Below are positions 27,173-36,820 of a stretch of DNA of 64,000 nucleotides, in pieces. This DNA is from Roseomonas sp. GTDB lineage: Bacteria > Pseudomonadota > Alphaproteobacteria > Acetobacterales > Acetobacteraceae. The translations under genes and the position numbers were made by a program. The notes under the pieces were generated by a model that was not told the origin of the DNA, did no database searches, and worked only from the letters and a program-made list of their open reading frames with translations. Within the stretch, counting starts at the first letter, position 1; each line of letters begins with the position of its first letter. The stretch is taken from positions 228,401-292,400 of the forward strand of contig JADCGA010000011.1 of NCBI GenBank assembly GCA_020249265.1, given 5' to 3'.

Positions 27173-28357
27173 ATGGCTTATTTCCAATCCAAGCCCACCG
27201 CCGGGCGCCATTTCCTGCAAATTCCGGGGCCGAGCAATGTGCCTGACCGCGTGCTGCGCGCGATAGACAACCCCACAATGGACCATCGCGGCCCAGATTT
27301 TGGCATCTTCGGCAAGGCTTTGCTGGAAAAAGTCCGCCATGTCTTCAAGACCCAGGGCCCGGTGGTGATCTACCCCGCCAGCGGCACCGGCGCCTGGGAA
27401 GCCGCGCTTGCCAATACGCTTTCGCCCGGCGACCGCGTGCTGATGTGCGAAACTGGCTGGTTCGCGCATCTTTGGGATGAAATGGCGACGCGCCTTGGGA
27501 TCGTGACGGATTTCGTGAAGACCGATTGGCGCCGCGGCGCCGATGTGGAAGCGATTGAAGCGCGGCTCCGCGAAGACAAGGCGCATACCATCAAGGCCGT
27601 CGCCGTGGTGCATAATGAAACCAGCACCGGCGCCACATCGCGCATTGGCGAAGTGCGCCGTGCGATGGATGCGGTGGGGCATCCGGCGCTTTTGCTGGTG
27701 GATACCATTTCCTCACTCGGGTCCATGGATTACCGGCATGATGAATGGGGCGTGGATGTTACCGTATCGGGCTCGCAAAAGGGGCTGATGCTGCCGCCGG
27801 GGCTTTCCTTCAACGCCGTCAGCGCCAAGGCGCTCAAGGCCAGCGATACCGCCAAGCTGCCGCGTAGCTTCTGGGATTGGAAGCCGATGCTCGCTTCCAA
27901 CGCGACGGGCTATTTCCCGTATACGCCGGCCACCAATCTTTTGTACGGGCTGGATGCAGCGGTGGATATGCTGTTGGAAGAAGGGCTGGATAACGTGTTT
28001 GCCAGGCATGATAGGCACGCAGAAGCCGCGCGCCGCGCCGTGCGCCATTGGGGCTTTGAGATCCAATGCGCCGATCCGCGCCATTACTCATCCGTGCTGA
28101 CCGCCGTGCGCCTGCCAGAAGGCCATAGCGCCAATGCGCTGCGCGCCACCATCCTGGAACGCTTCAACATGAGCCTGGGTAATGGCCTTGGCCAATTGAA
28201 TGATCGCGTCTTCCGCATTGGCCATCTTGGCGATTTCGGCGATCTGCAATTGACCGGCACGCTGAGCGGCGTGGAGATGGGGCTGCGTGCCGCAGGCGTG
28301 CCGCACCAATCCGGCGGCGTGCAAGCGGCGATGGATTATTTGAGCGGGAATGCGTGA
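27173..28357 (+). CDS. PLP-dependent aminotransferase (serine-glyoxylate / alanine-glyoxylate type)
   Basis: 394 aa from ATG 27173 with AAGGA about 8 nt upstream. Class V aminotransferase: the PLP lysine is residue 203 in SGSQKGLMLPPG, preceded by LLVDTISSLGS with the pyridine-N Asp. The opening HFLQIPGPSNVPDRVL is typical of serine-glyoxylate transaminase of the serine cycle. No other serine-cycle genes are present here, so photorespiration-like or glycine metabolism is equally possible. It is followed 22 bp later by the low-GC gene pair. Confidence 0.92.
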   Translation: MAYFQSKPTAGRHFLQIPGPSNVPDRVLRAIDNPTMDHRGPDFGIFGKALLEKVRHVFKTQGPVVIYPASGTGAWEAALANTLSPGDRVLMCETGWFAHLWDEMATRLGIVTDFVKTDWRRGADVEAIEARLREDKAHTIKAVAVVHNETSTGATSRIGEVRRAMDAVGHPALLLVDTISSLGSMDYRHDEWGVDVTVSGSQKGLMLPPGLSFNAVSAKALKASDTAKLPRSFWDWKPMLASNATGYFPYTPATNLLYGLDAAVDMLLEEGLDNVFARHDRHAEAARRAVRHWGFEIQCADPRHYSSVLTAVRLPEGHSANALRATILERFNMSLGNGLGQLNDRVFRIGHLGDFGDLQLTGTLSGVEMGLRAAGVPHQSGGVQAAMDYLSGNA

Positions 28358-28379
28358 GGGAGCTTGGGAGGGCAGTGAC

Positions 28380-29222
28380 ATGGAGTTTCATTTGTACAGG
28401 ATAAAAGTGGAAAAACCTGCATTTTTACCACTATTCCCTGACAATTCCGTCGTACCCTCTCCCCGCAGCCTTATCTTGAGCGCTATTGACGAAAAACCAG
28501 CCCGGGACATACGCCGAGGAGAATCTTGGCGCCTGGGCAATATCGAAAAATTGTCAGGTCATGAAATTTTCTTCGCATTAGGAAAGATAACAGACGCAAA
28601 GCTCGACTTGTACGATGAAGCCAGCGGCGATTTTATGCAAAAATCATTGGAGGAAGCGCCGCACACCTATGTTGCTATTGATTTAAAATATCAAATTTGT
28701 GCTATCGCAAAGAAAACAAGGATGGCCTCCAACGTCGACGGTATCGCAAAAAGCCTTAGTGAACTATTGAGTTCCACAAAAATCGCGGATCTAACGGGCA
28801 TCAAATTCGTTCTACCAAAAATTTATGACCCGCAGGAGTTTCTATCTATAGTAAGAAACGCAGAACGTATTTCTAGGTTTACTATGTCCTTCAGTCCTCC
28901 TAACCCTTGGGACGTAGAAAAGGACTTTCATGGGCCGATGGAACATTTGCTCAGAGAGTCATCCGCGGAAGTGGGCAAGACAACTATCCAAGGAGAATCC
29001 CTCAGACGGACTGTGGTAGAAGAACTTGCAAGATCCGCGGCTTCGACAGGGAATAAAGCGTCTGCGAAACTAGTTCCTTCAGAAGGTGGGCGTCTCGTCA
29101 CGAAGTATATAGGCCGCAACCCTGCTCTCGTCGACGTTAACGAGATACAGTCTAGCAAGTCACGGAGAGAACTCTTCGAAGGGATGATCCAGATTTACCG
29201 TCGTATACGCGAACCTGGGTGA
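28380..29222 (+). CDS. Hypothetical protein, first gene of low-GC pair
   Basis: 280 aa from the ATG at 28380 (GGGAGGGCAGTGAC immediately upstream is the best ribosome site; an in-frame start at 28350 would overlap the aminotransferase). I do not recognise the family. Visible: N-terminal EFHLYRIKV, an LGNIEKLSG/FALGKITDAKLDLYD block (51-79), VAIDLKYQICAIAKK (98-112), RFTMSFSPPNPWDV (166-179), Lys/Arg-rich end MIQIYRRIREPG. There is no signal peptide or membrane helix, so it is probably cytoplasmic. It lacks nuclease, ATPase or helix-turn-helix motifs that I can identify. Stop overlaps the membrane-protein start by GTGA, so the two are co-produced. Possible sensor, toxin or immunity component; this is speculation. 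Confidence 0.8.
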   Translation: MEFHLYRIKVEKPAFLPLFPDNSVVPSPRSLILSAIDEKPARDIRRGESWRLGNIEKLSGHEIFFALGKITDAKLDLYDEASGDFMQKSLEEAPHTYVAIDLKYQICAIAKKTRMASNVDGIAKSLSELLSSTKIADLTGIKFVLPKIYDPQEFLSIVRNAERISRFTMSFSPPNPWDVEKDFHGPMEHLLRESSAEVGKTTIQGESLRRTVVEELARSAASTGNKASAKLVPSEGGRLVTKYIGRNPALVDVNEIQSSKSRRELFEGMIQIYRRIREPG

Positions 29223-29809
29223 AAACCATGCAATGGAGATTTTGGGAATGGTTTTTTATCGGGCTGAATGATAAGCCCGGTTATCGAAAATTGCTGGATC
29301 GCTGGATGTTTTTCCATTTGATTATCGGTTTTGGCTTGGGCTTTGGAGGGCAGATTGAGGCCAAAGACGCTGCATCGACAATACTGCTTCCTCTCGCCGG
29401 AATCTTCGTGGGGCTTTCGTTTGCATGGATTGGTAACACTCAGGCAATACTCAAAGAAAATGAAATTGAAGAGCTGATGTACCGGCATCAGGATGGCATA
29501 GAAGCCTACGTTTACACCTACCAGCTCGCGATATTAGTTATTCTGACAACCCTCATAGCATGGGGGGTGGCTGGCCTGGGTATTTCTCGAATTTCAAGCG
29601 GAGTTTGTCTGATCAGTGTTTTGGGTGTCGATAGTTTTTTTTGCAAATTGGCTACAGCGACTTTATTTGCTCTTGCCAGCGCAACGGTTCGCGAGTGCTG
29701 GCATATCGTACTCTCGAGCCAAATGTTCATCTTATCGCGTTTTAAAATACGCAATCATAAACAACGCGGCTCAAGTGTAGAACAGCGCTCCGAGAAACGT
29801 GAGCAGTGA
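29219..29809 (+). CDS. Hypothetical four-helix membrane protein, second gene of low-GC pair
   Basis: 196 aa from GTG 29219. Hydrophobic segments at about 28-44, 53-72, 101-121 and 126-155 suggest four transmembrane helices. Before TM1 there is an aromatic stretch MQWRFWEWFFIGLNDKPGYR, between TM2 and TM3 an acidic-amphipathic stretch NTQAILKENEIEELMYRHQ (72-90), and after TM4 a basic tail (RFKIRNHKQRGSS). No channel or enzyme signature is recognised. Coupled translation with the soluble upstream protein and an alien composition resemble small anti-phage or toxin-antitoxin modules in which a membrane protein is the effector; it could also be the immunity or signalling half. Confidence 0.8.
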   Translation: MKTMQWRFWEWFFIGLNDKPGYRKLLDRWMFFHLIIGFGLGFGGQIEAKDAASTILLPLAGIFVGLSFAWIGNTQAILKENEIEELMYRHQDGIEAYVYTYQLAILVILTTLIAWGVAGLGISRISSGVCLISVLGVDSFFCKLATATLFALASATVRECWHIVLSSQMFILSRFKIRNHKQRGSSVEQRSEKREQ

Positions 29810-29908
29810 AACCCAAAAAGCCGTACCCCCTGCCTCCAGATCAAATCTCCCGCAACGTCGGTACGCAGCATCATGAGTATTGGATGATCTTTCCATTAAG
29901 AAATAACG

Positions 29909-31153
29909 ATGAATTCTGATGACACCGATGTATTGGTGGTCGGCGCCGGCGTCGCCGGCATTGCCGCCGCCCGCGCTTTGCGGGCACGTGGGCTGTCCTG
30001 CCTGGTGCTGGAAGCGAAGGATCGCATCGGTGGCCGCGCCTACACCGATGCGACAGGCTTCGACCACGGCGCTTCCTGGCTGCACCAGGCCAATGACAAT
30101 CCGCTGACCGCTTTCGCCGAAGCGCTTGGCTTCGAAACAGTGGACCATGATAGGCTCCGCCAGCGCCTGCTATTCACCGAAGGCCGCTTGGCCAGTCCCG
30201 CCGAACGGAGGGCCTTCTCCGCTGCCGAGGATCGCTTCTGGCGCGTGATTGAAGCCGCCGCCGCGGATGGAGCACCGGATTGCCCGGCGTCTGACGCGGC
30301 ACCACAGGGCGGGCGCTTCGATGCCTTGGTGGCGCATTGGGAAGGCGCCCAGATTTGCGCGGCGGAACTTTCGCGCATGAGCCTGCATGATTTCGCGGCC
30401 ACCGCCCTCGATGGCCCGAATTTGCTGCTGCGGCGCGGCCTAGGCACTTTGGTCGGCGCCTTGGCTGAAGGGTTGCCGATCCAACTGAATGCCCCCGTGG
30501 CGCAGCTTGATTGGGGCGGCAAAGGCGTTGAAGCCAGCGGGCCTTTCGGGCGCATCCGTGCGCGGGCCGCGATCATCACCGTTTCAACCGGCGTGCTGGC
30601 GCAAGGCAGCATTGCCTTCACGCCTGACTTGCCAGCGCAAACAAAGGGCGCCATCACCGCCCTGCCGCTGGGTTTGCTGACTAAGCTGTCTTTCCCCATC
30701 CCGCCCAGCGCGCTGCCGGAATTCGGACCCTTCGCGAGCCTCAGGCGCGATATCGCGGCGCCAGGTGATCGGCCCATTTCCTGGATCGCGCGGCCCTTTG
30801 GCGCGCCGGTGATGCTGGCCTTCATCGGTGGGTCTTTGGCCTGGGAACTCTCGCGCGCCGGCAAACACGCGGCGGAAGCTCATGCCCGTGCCGAATTCGC
30901 GCATGTTTTTGGCGCTGAAGCGGCAAAGGCGCTTGGCCCGCCCATCATTACTGATTGGGGCGAAGACGCTGCCTTTTGCGGCAGCTATAGCCACGCCATC
31001 CCAGGCGCGCAGGCAGCGCGGCAGGCCTTGGCGGAACCGCTTGCTGATGGCCGGCTGATCTTCGCCGGCGAAGCCTGCCATCCGCGCTTCGCCGCCACTG
31101 TTGCCGGCGCCTGGCTAAGCGGAGAAGACGCGGCGCGGCTCATTTTGCGCTAA
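29909..31153 (+). CDS. Flavin monoamine oxidase family protein
   Basis: 414 aa FAD protein. It shows the amine-oxidase layout: VLVVGAGVAGIAAARALRARG and VLEAKDRIGGRAYTDATGF at the N-terminus, GASWLHQANDNPLTAFAEAL, and the closing ADGRLIFAGEACHPRFAATVAGAWLSGEDAA, which binds the FAD isoalloxazine. The substrate may be a polyamine or other amine; no covalent flavin Cys is evident. Only a weak ribosome site (AAGAAATAACG) precedes the ATG, which lies at the right edge of the low-GC island. Confidence 0.9.
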   Translation: MNSDDTDVLVVGAGVAGIAAARALRARGLSCLVLEAKDRIGGRAYTDATGFDHGASWLHQANDNPLTAFAEALGFETVDHDRLRQRLLFTEGRLASPAERRAFSAAEDRFWRVIEAAAADGAPDCPASDAAPQGGRFDALVAHWEGAQICAAELSRMSLHDFAATALDGPNLLLRRGLGTLVGALAEGLPIQLNAPVAQLDWGGKGVEASGPFGRIRARAAIITVSTGVLAQGSIAFTPDLPAQTKGAITALPLGLLTKLSFPIPPSALPEFGPFASLRRDIAAPGDRPISWIARPFGAPVMLAFIGGSLAWELSRAGKHAAEAHARAEFAHVFGAEAAKALGPPIITDWGEDAAFCGSYSHAIPGAQAARQALAEPLADGRLIFAGEACHPRFAATVAGAWLSGEDAARLILR

Positions 31154-31282
31154 TGCCGCGCCCAATCCGTCATTGCTTGCGGCGCTGGCAGGGATTTTCT
31201 TGGACAAGCCAGCATCTTCGGGCGTAAGCCTGCGCCTTGCGCCCATTGACAAACACATTGCGCATCCTTGGGGAGAAATATC

Positions 31283-32011
31283 ATGACCATTCATTTCGCG
31301 CGCCGTGGCTTTCTGGCGGCTGGTCTTGCCACGGCAAGCATTTTTGCCTCAGCCCGACGCCCCATTCTCGCGCAGACAGCAGAGGGTCCCTTCACCCTTG
31401 CGCCGCTACCCTATGCGGCCAATGCCAATGAGGCAGCGATTGATGCCATGACCATGGAACTGCACCATGGTCGGCACCATGCTGCTGCGGTTGCCGCACT
31501 CAACAATATCGCGCGCGACTATCCGGCCCTTGCCACCATGCAGATTGACGATGTGCTCATGCGCCTTTCCCAGGCGCCGGATGCCGTGCGCACCGCGCTC
31601 CGCAACAATGCCGGCAGTCATGCGAATCACAGCATGTTCTGGGAGATCATGGGCGGGCAGGGCGGCGAGCCCAGCGGTGATCTGAAAGCCGCGATTGACC
31701 GAGACCTGGGCGGCTTCGCCAAGATGCAAACGGATTTCAACGCGGCTGGCATGCGCGTATTCGGCTCAGGCTGGGCGTTTGTGGTCGTGACGCCGGCGGG
31801 TGGGCTTTCCATTGTCACCAGGCCCAATCAGGATAATCCTTTGATGGATGGCCAGCGCGTACTGATGGGCAATGATGTTTGGGAACACGCCTATTACCTG
31901 CGCTACCAGAATCGCCGGGCGGAGTATTTGGCGAATTGGTGGAAGGTGCTGAATTGGGAAAAGATCGCTGCGCGCTATGATGCGGCACGCAATGGCACCT
32001 TGCGGATATGA
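31283..32011 (+). CDS. Exported Fe/Mn superoxide dismutase
   Basis: 242 aa from ATG 31283 (GGGGAGAAATATC upstream). The mature part has the Fe/Mn SOD ligands: His in ELHHGRHHAAAVAALN, the second His in NNAGSHANHSMFWEIM, and Asp and His in DVWEHAYYLRYQNRR. Unusually the N-terminus is an export signal with a twin-arginine motif (ARRGFLAAGLATASIFASA), so the enzyme should work in the periplasm after folding with metal. It converts superoxide to hydrogen peroxide and oxygen. Fe versus Mn cannot be told from the sequence with certainty. Confidence 0.92.
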   Translation: MTIHFARRGFLAAGLATASIFASARRPILAQTAEGPFTLAPLPYAANANEAAIDAMTMELHHGRHHAAAVAALNNIARDYPALATMQIDDVLMRLSQAPDAVRTALRNNAGSHANHSMFWEIMGGQGGEPSGDLKAAIDRDLGGFAKMQTDFNAAGMRVFGSGWAFVVVTPAGGLSIVTRPNQDNPLMDGQRVLMGNDVWEHAYYLRYQNRRAEYLANWWKVLNWEKIAARYDAARNGTLRI

Positions 32012-32033
32012 GGAAAAGCTTCGCCCCCCAGCC

Positions 32034-33092
32034 TCAACAAGCCGCAGGCGGGCGCGGCGCGGTGGCGAAGCGTAAAAGACACGCCCCGTAACGATCATTG
32101 AAGGGCGTCGTGGCGCCGGCGCTATGGCCGGTCATGCCCTCTGGCCGGTCAATCAGCAAAAAAGCCCCGAAGCGTTCGCGTTGCCGTCGCAGCGCCTCGG
32201 CGCGTTTGTCGGGCTCCGCCATGAAGGGATCATCGCGAAAATCCGCAAGCGCAAGCCGCGTGCGGCGTGCGCCAGCGGCCTCGGTCAATAGCGCTTCCAA
32301 TTCCACGATCTGCGCATGCAGGCGGTTATTCTCATCACTCGGCCTGCCATGCGCGGCGGCGGCAATCGCAATCGCCACATCGGCAAGGCCAGCGCGGTTC
32401 AGTACCATCAGCGCATTCCACCCGCCGCGCGATTGCCCCGCCACAATCACCTGCCGATAGCCACGCCCACGGAGTTCCGCCAAATCATCGCGCAACCAGG
32501 CCGCCGCGCGCCGCGCGCTATCGGCATTGGGCTCACGGTCAAAGCGCCACACATCAAAGCCGGCATTGTTGAAATGCCGAGTCCAGCTTTGGGGTTGCCG
32601 ACCGCGCAGATCGGTCACCACTTCCTTGCCATGGGCGAATACCAGCACACCGCGCGCCCGTTCCGGCCCCCACCAGATGAAGCGTTCATCCGGCAGCGTT
32701 GCGTGATGGGCGGAGGTAATGGCGACATCTGCGGGCGGAGGGCTAGGCGCCCATTCCTGCCCGAGCTTCACAATCGAAAGGTCACGCAGCGCGATGGAGC
32801 AGGCGCCAGGCCCCGCGCGTCTTTCGCAATTGGTCAGCGCGGTTTGTTCGACAAAGGCCGCATCGCCCCCGCCGGCCTGCCAGCCGAAAGTGCCATTAGG
32901 GCCAAAGGCCAGCACCCGCGGCGTATTCAGGTTCAGAAAGCGCCGGACACTCGGATGGCTCGCCTCCGGCAGGCCCAGAATGGTCGGCGCTTCCAGAATC
33001 GGCGCCGCCGGCGCCTGGGCATGGCTGATCGAGGCCAGGGCCAGTCCAACAATCCCGGCAAGCGTCGCGACAAGACCCCTCCAAGCCGCCAT
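32034..33092 (-). CDS. Secreted alpha/beta-hydrolase-like protein
   Basis: 352 aa from ATG 33092. A signal peptide (MAAWRGLVATLAGIVGLALASISHAQ) is followed by about 130 residues with a Cys-pair (NCERRAGPGAC), and then a hydrolase-like domain: VLVFAHGKEVVTDLRGRQPQ, VIVAGQSRGGWNALMVLNRAG (nucleophile elbow GQSRGG) and GHSAGATTPFNDRYGACL near the end. Likely an exported serine hydrolase of unknown substrate. Convergent with the SOD gene (22-bp gap) and divergent from argG. Confidence 0.75.
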   Translation of the reverse strand: MAAWRGLVATLAGIVGLALASISHAQAPAAPILEAPTILGLPEASHPSVRRFLNLNTPRVLAFGPNGTFGWQAGGGDAAFVEQTALTNCERRAGPGACSIALRDLSIVKLGQEWAPSPPPADVAITSAHHATLPDERFIWWGPERARGVLVFAHGKEVVTDLRGRQPQSWTRHFNNAGFDVWRFDREPNADSARRAAAWLRDDLAELRGRGYRQVIVAGQSRGGWNALMVLNRAGLADVAIAIAAAAHGRPSDENNRLHAQIVELEALLTEAAGARRTRLALADFRDDPFMAEPDKRAEALRRQRERFGAFLLIDRPEGMTGHSAGATTPFNDRYGACLLRFATAPRPPAAC

Positions 33093-33217
33093 AGACAATT
33101 CCCCGTCAATAGGCCGGCATTTTCCCCGGGCTGTGCTGCCGCCGCAAGCCCCGCTTGCCCTCATGGCGCGCGGGGGGCATATCGCCCCCCTATCTTGCAG
33201 TTTTCAAGGGAAAGATC

Positions 33218-34453
33218 ATGCGCGTCAAAGATGTGAAGAAGGTCGTGCTCGCCTATTCCGGCGGCTTGGATACCAGCGTCATCCTGAAATGGCTGCAGAC
33301 GACGTATAAATGTGAGGTCATTACCTTCACCGCCGATCTGGGTCAGGGTGAGGAATTGGGCCCGGCGCGCGACAAGGCTTTGCTGCTTGGCATCAAGCCG
33401 GAAAACATCTTCATGGATGATCTCAGGGAAGAATTCAGCCGCGATTTCGTCTTCCCCATGTTTCGCGCCAATGCGCTGTATGAAGGCATGTATCTGCTCG
33501 GCACCTCCATCGCGCGCCCGCTGATCGCCAAGCGCCAGATTGAAATCGCCGAAGCCATGGGCGCCGATGCCGTGGCCCATGGCGCGACCGGCAAGGGCAA
33601 TGACCAGGTGCGGTTTGAACTCAGCTATTACGCGCTGAAGCCGGATGTGAAGGTGATTGCCCCCTGGCGCGAATGGGATCTGACCAGCCGCACGCGCCTG
33701 ATCCAATTCGCCGAAGAACACCAAATCCCGATCGCCAAGGACAAGCGCGGTGAAGCGCCCTTCAGCGTGGATGCCAATCTGTTGCATAGCAGCAGCGAAG
33801 GCAAAATCCTGGAAGAACCCTGGGACGCGCCGGATGAAATGGTCTGGCAACGCACCATCAGCCCGATGGATGCGCCAGACCGCGCGACCGATATCACCAT
33901 CGAATTCGAACGCGGTGATGCGGTTGGCATCAATGGCGAACGTCTGTCGCCCGCCACCTTGCTCACGCGCTTGAATGCGCTGGGCAAGGAAAACGGCATT
34001 GGCCGGCTGGATTTGGTGGAAAACCGCTTTGTCGGCATGAAGTCCCGCGGCTGCTACGAAACGCCAGGCGGCACCATCCTTTATGTCGCGCATCGCGCCA
34101 TGGAAAGCATCACGCTGGACCGCGAAGCGGCGCATCTGAAAGACAGCCTAATGCCGCGCTATGCGGAGCTGATCTATAATGGCTTCTGGTTCGCGCCTGA
34201 GCGGCGCATGCTGCAAGCGTTGATTGATGAAAGCCAGCACAGCGTCTCAGGCACGGTGCGTCTCAAGCTCTATAAGGGCAATACCATCGTCACCGGGCGG
34301 CAATCGCCCAATAGCCTCTATTCCATGAAGCATGTGACGTTTGAAGATGACCAGGGCGCCTATGACCAATTCGATGCCCAGGGCTTCATCAAATTGAACG
34401 CGTTGCGCCTGCGTCTTGGCGCCATGGCTGGCCGCAAGGGCGGGGCGCTCTGA
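33218..34453 (+). CDS. argG: Argininosuccinate synthase
   Basis: 411 aa from ATG 33218 (AAGGGA upstream). It joins citrulline and aspartate with ATP to argininosuccinate in arginine synthesis. The ATP pyrophosphatase P-loop is [19 protein letters not shown], followed by [14 protein letters not shown] for the aspartate and citrulline site and [16 protein letters not shown]. Length and C-terminus ([16 protein letters not shown]) are normal. argF and argH are not in the window. The transcript meets a strong hairpin terminator just after the stop. Confidence 0.96.
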   Translation: MRVKDVKKVVLAYSGGLDTSVILKWLQTTYKCEVITFTADLGQGEELGPARDKALLLGIKPENIFMDDLREEFSRDFVFPMFRANALYEGMYLLGTSIARPLIAKRQIEIAEAMGADAVAHGATGKGNDQVRFELSYYALKPDVKVIAPWREWDLTSRTRLIQFAEEHQIPIAKDKRGEAPFSVDANLLHSSSEGKILEEPWDAPDEMVWQRTISPMDAPDRATDITIEFERGDAVGINGERLSPATLLTRLNALGKENGIGRLDLVENRFVGMKSRGCYETPGGTILYVAHRAMESITLDREAAHLKDSLMPRYAELIYNGFWFAPERRMLQALIDESQHSVSGTVRLKLYKGNTIVTGRQSPNSLYSMKHVTFEDDQGAYDQFDAQGFIKLNALRLRLGAMAGRKGGAL

Positions 34454-34459
34454 CATAGA

Positions 34460-34492
34460 AAAAGCCCAGGAGGCATTGCCTCCTGGGCTTTT
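34460..34492. terminator. Bidirectional intrinsic terminator between argG and hppA
   Basis: Perfect 15-bp stem AAAAGCCCAGGAGGC / GCCTCCTGGGCTTTT with a 3-nt ATT loop. On the plus strand it ends in CTTTTCTA; on the minus strand it ends in CTTTTTCTATG, so it can stop transcripts from both converging genes. Confidence 0.9.
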
Positions 34493-34493
34493 C

Positions 34494-34520
34494 TATTTGG
34501 GCGGCAGCGCCGCCCAAATA
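34494..34520. terminator. Second perfect hairpin (hppA side)
   Basis: TATTTGGGCGGC (34494-34505) and GCCGCCCAAATA (34509-34520) form a 12-bp stem with loop AGC. It follows the first hairpin by one base. No T-run follows on either strand, so it is weaker than its neighbour or works with it as a tandem stop. Confidence 0.6.
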
Positions 34521-34523
34521 AGC

Positions 34524-36647
34524 TTAGCTTTGCGCCAGCATCGCAAGCAGCAGCAGCGCCACGATATTGGTGATCTTGATCATCGGGTTCACCGCCGGGC
34601 CCGCCGTATCCTTATACGGGTCGCCAACAGTATCGCCCGTCACAGCAGCCTTATGGGCCTCAGAGCCCTTGCCGCCATGATGACCATCTTCGATATACTT
34701 CTTCGCATTATCCCAAGCGCCACCACCGGTGGTCATGGAAACCGCGACGAAGAAGCCGGTGACAATCACACCCAGCAGCATCGCCCCCAGCGCTTCGAAG
34801 GCCGCGGCCTTACCTGCGATGGCATTGATGCCGAAATACACCACCAGCGGCGACAGCACCGGCAGCAAGGACGGGATGATCATTTCCTTGATCGCCGATT
34901 TGGTCAGCATATCCACCGCACGGCCATAATCCGGCTTGTCGGTGCCCTGCATGATGCCCGGCTTTTCCTTGAACTGGCGACGCACTTCTTCCACCACGCT
35001 CATCGCCGCGCGACCAACCGCCGTCATTGCCATGCCGCCGAACAGATAAGGCAGCAAGCCGCCGAACAGCAGACCAACCACAACGTATGGGCTGGAGAGA
35101 GAGAAGGTCAGCGTGCCAACACCCTGGAAATACGGATACTGCGCCGCATTCTGCACGAAGTAGTTCAGATCCTGCGTGTATGCGGCAAACAGCACCAGCG
35201 CGCCAAGACCGGCTGAACCAATGGCATAGCCCTTGGTGACGGCCTTGGTCGTATTGCCAACCGCATCCAGCGCATCGGTGGTCTGGCGGATTTCCTTGGG
35301 CAGGCCGGCCATTTCGGCAATGCCACCCGCGTTATCCGTGACAGGACCGAAAGCGTCCAAGGCCACCACAAAGCCGGCCAGGGCCAGCATGGTCGTGACC
35401 GCAATGGCAATGCCGTAAAGCCCTGCCAGCCCATAGGTAATCAGCACGCCCGCAATGATGATCAGCGCGGGAATGGCCGTGCTTTCCATCGAAACCGCAA
35501 GCCCGCGGATCACGTTGGTGCCATGGCCCGTGACCGAGCTTTCGGCAATCGCCCGCACCGGGCGGAAGCCCGTGCCGGTATAGTATTCCGTGATCCAGAC
35601 AATCAGCCCCGTCACCGCCAGCCCGACCACGCCACACAGGAACAGATCGAAGGAATTGAAGCTGGTGCCCGCCGCCGTCATGGTACCGAAGCCAAAGACC
35701 AGGTAGGTCAGCGGCAGCAAGACCACCAAGGAAAGCAGGCCAGTCACGATGAAGCCGCGATACATGGCGCCCATGATGGAATTATTCGCCGGCAGCTTTA
35801 CGAAATACGTGCCGATGATGGAAGTCACCACGCAAACCGCACCGATGGCCAGCGGATAAATCATGCCGCGCACCATATTGGCGGGATCAGCGAAGGCAAT
35901 CGCCGCCAGCACCATGGTGGCGACCATCGTCACCGCATAGGTTTCAAACAAGTCAGCGGCCATGCCGGCGCAGTCACCAACATTGTCGCCGACATTATCA
36001 GCGATGGTGGCGGGGTTGCGGGGGTCATCCTCAGGGATGCCGGCTTCCACCTTGCCCACCATATCGCCGCCAACATCCGCACCCTTGGTGAAGATGCCGC
36101 CGCCCAAGCGCGCGAAGATCGAAATAAGCGAAGCGCCGAAGCCAAGCGCCACCATCGCATCAATCACCGTGCGGCTATTGGGCGCGAAGCCGCCAATCAC
36201 GCTCAGGATGAAGAAATAGACAGCCACGCCCAGCAGCGCGAGGCCCGCCACCAGCATCCCCGTAATGGCGCCCGATTTGAAGGCAACATCCAGCCCGGCG
36301 GAGAGCGATTGCATCGCCGCCTGCGCCGTACGCAGATTGGCGCGCACCGAAACATTCATGCCGATGAAGCCGGCCACGCCAGACAGCACGGCGCCAATGG
36401 CAAAGCCAATGGCAACGGCAATGCCAAGCCGCCAGGCGACCAGGGCGAAAAGCACCACGCCCACAATGGCGATGGTGCCATATTGCCGCTTCAGATAGGC
36501 CGAAGCCCCTTCCTGAATGGCCAGAGCAATTTCCTGCATCCGCGGCGAACCTGGGTCGCGCGAAAGCACATCCTTGGACGTGATCACACCATAGGCGATG
36601 GAAAGCGCCCCAAGCGCGATCACAAGGATCAGCGATAAGGTCAACAA
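34524..36647 (-). CDS. hppA: Membrane-bound proton-pumping pyrophosphatase, K+-independent type
   Basis: 707 aa from the TTG at 36647, preferred because GGGGGAG sits about 9 nt upstream and the protein then begins at the first helix; an ATG at 36725 would add 26 non-hydrophobic residues. It hydrolyses PPi to pump protons across the inner membrane. The pyrophosphate site is conserved: [40 protein letters not shown], and later [32 protein letters not shown] has Lys where K+-dependent enzymes have Ala. The first motif differs from the usual GADVGADLVGK at two positions. Sixteen helices are expected. Confidence 0.94.
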   Translation of the reverse strand: MLTLSLILVIALGALSIAYGVITSKDVLSRDPGSPRMQEIALAIQEGASAYLKRQYGTIAIVGVVLFALVAWRLGIAVAIGFAIGAVLSGVAGFIGMNVSVRANLRTAQAAMQSLSAGLDVAFKSGAITGMLVAGLALLGVAVYFFILSVIGGFAPNSRTVIDAMVALGFGASLISIFARLGGGIFTKGADVGGDMVGKVEAGIPEDDPRNPATIADNVGDNVGDCAGMAADLFETYAVTMVATMVLAAIAFADPANMVRGMIYPLAIGAVCVVTSIIGTYFVKLPANNSIMGAMYRGFIVTGLLSLVVLLPLTYLVFGFGTMTAAGTSFNSFDLFLCGVVGLAVTGLIVWITEYYTGTGFRPVRAIAESSVTGHGTNVIRGLAVSMESTAIPALIIIAGVLITYGLAGLYGIAIAVTTMLALAGFVVALDAFGPVTDNAGGIAEMAGLPKEIRQTTDALDAVGNTTKAVTKGYAIGSAGLGALVLFAAYTQDLNYFVQNAAQYPYFQGVGTLTFSLSSPYVVVGLLFGGLLPYLFGGMAMTAVGRAAMSVVEEVRRQFKEKPGIMQGTDKPDYGRAVDMLTKSAIKEMIIPSLLPVLSPLVVYFGINAIAGKAAAFEALGAMLLGVIVTGFFVAVSMTTGGGAWDNAKKYIEDGHHGGKGSEAHKAAVTGDTVGDPYKDTAGPAVNPMIKITNIVALLLLAMLAQS

Positions 36648-36778
36648 AGCTTTAGACTCCCCCTTCGTGGCGCGGAATGGGCCGCCGCGCGCCGGCATGG
36701 GGCCGGTGCGGAGTCTCCCCCGCATCGGCCCAGAACGCCAAACTCCTTAAAAGGGGAGTGGCATGGGCGCAACGGGGG

Positions 36779-36805
36779 GCAGGGCTTTCCAGCGGAAAAC
36801 CCTGC
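36779..36805 (-). terminator. Hairpin between ppa and hppA
   Basis: A 12-bp stem (36779-36790 with 36794-36805, loop AGC) with a single mismatch that becomes a G-U pair when transcribed on the minus strand, so it fits the end of the ppa transcript before hppA. The T-run lies on the plus side instead, so its role is less certain. Confidence 0.45.
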
Positions 36806-36820
36806 TTTTTTAAGGGTAAA

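Larger units (their letters stand above)
28358..29908. other. Low-GC two-gene island
   Basis: Composition changes abruptly just after the aminotransferase stop. Sampled 60-base stretches give 22, 23, 21 and 30 GC (28381, 28681, 28801, 29101) and 24 and 31 GC in the second gene (29281, 29641), against 39 of 60 in the aminotransferase at 28081. The host pattern returns at the amine oxidase start (29909). The island holds two overlapping genes and no transposase or integrase, and no clear terminal repeat. Horizontal acquisition is an inference from composition. Confidence 0.75.

Noticed and set aside
28366..29836. GGAGGGCAG / CTGCCTCC as terminal inverted repeat of the low-GC island
   Set aside because: Imperfect, 8-9 bases and purine-rich; expected by chance.
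36648..36725. Longer N-terminus of hppA from ATG 36725
   Set aside because: The 26 extra residues are Arg/Gly-rich and unlike the family; the TTG at 36647 has a strong ribosome site.
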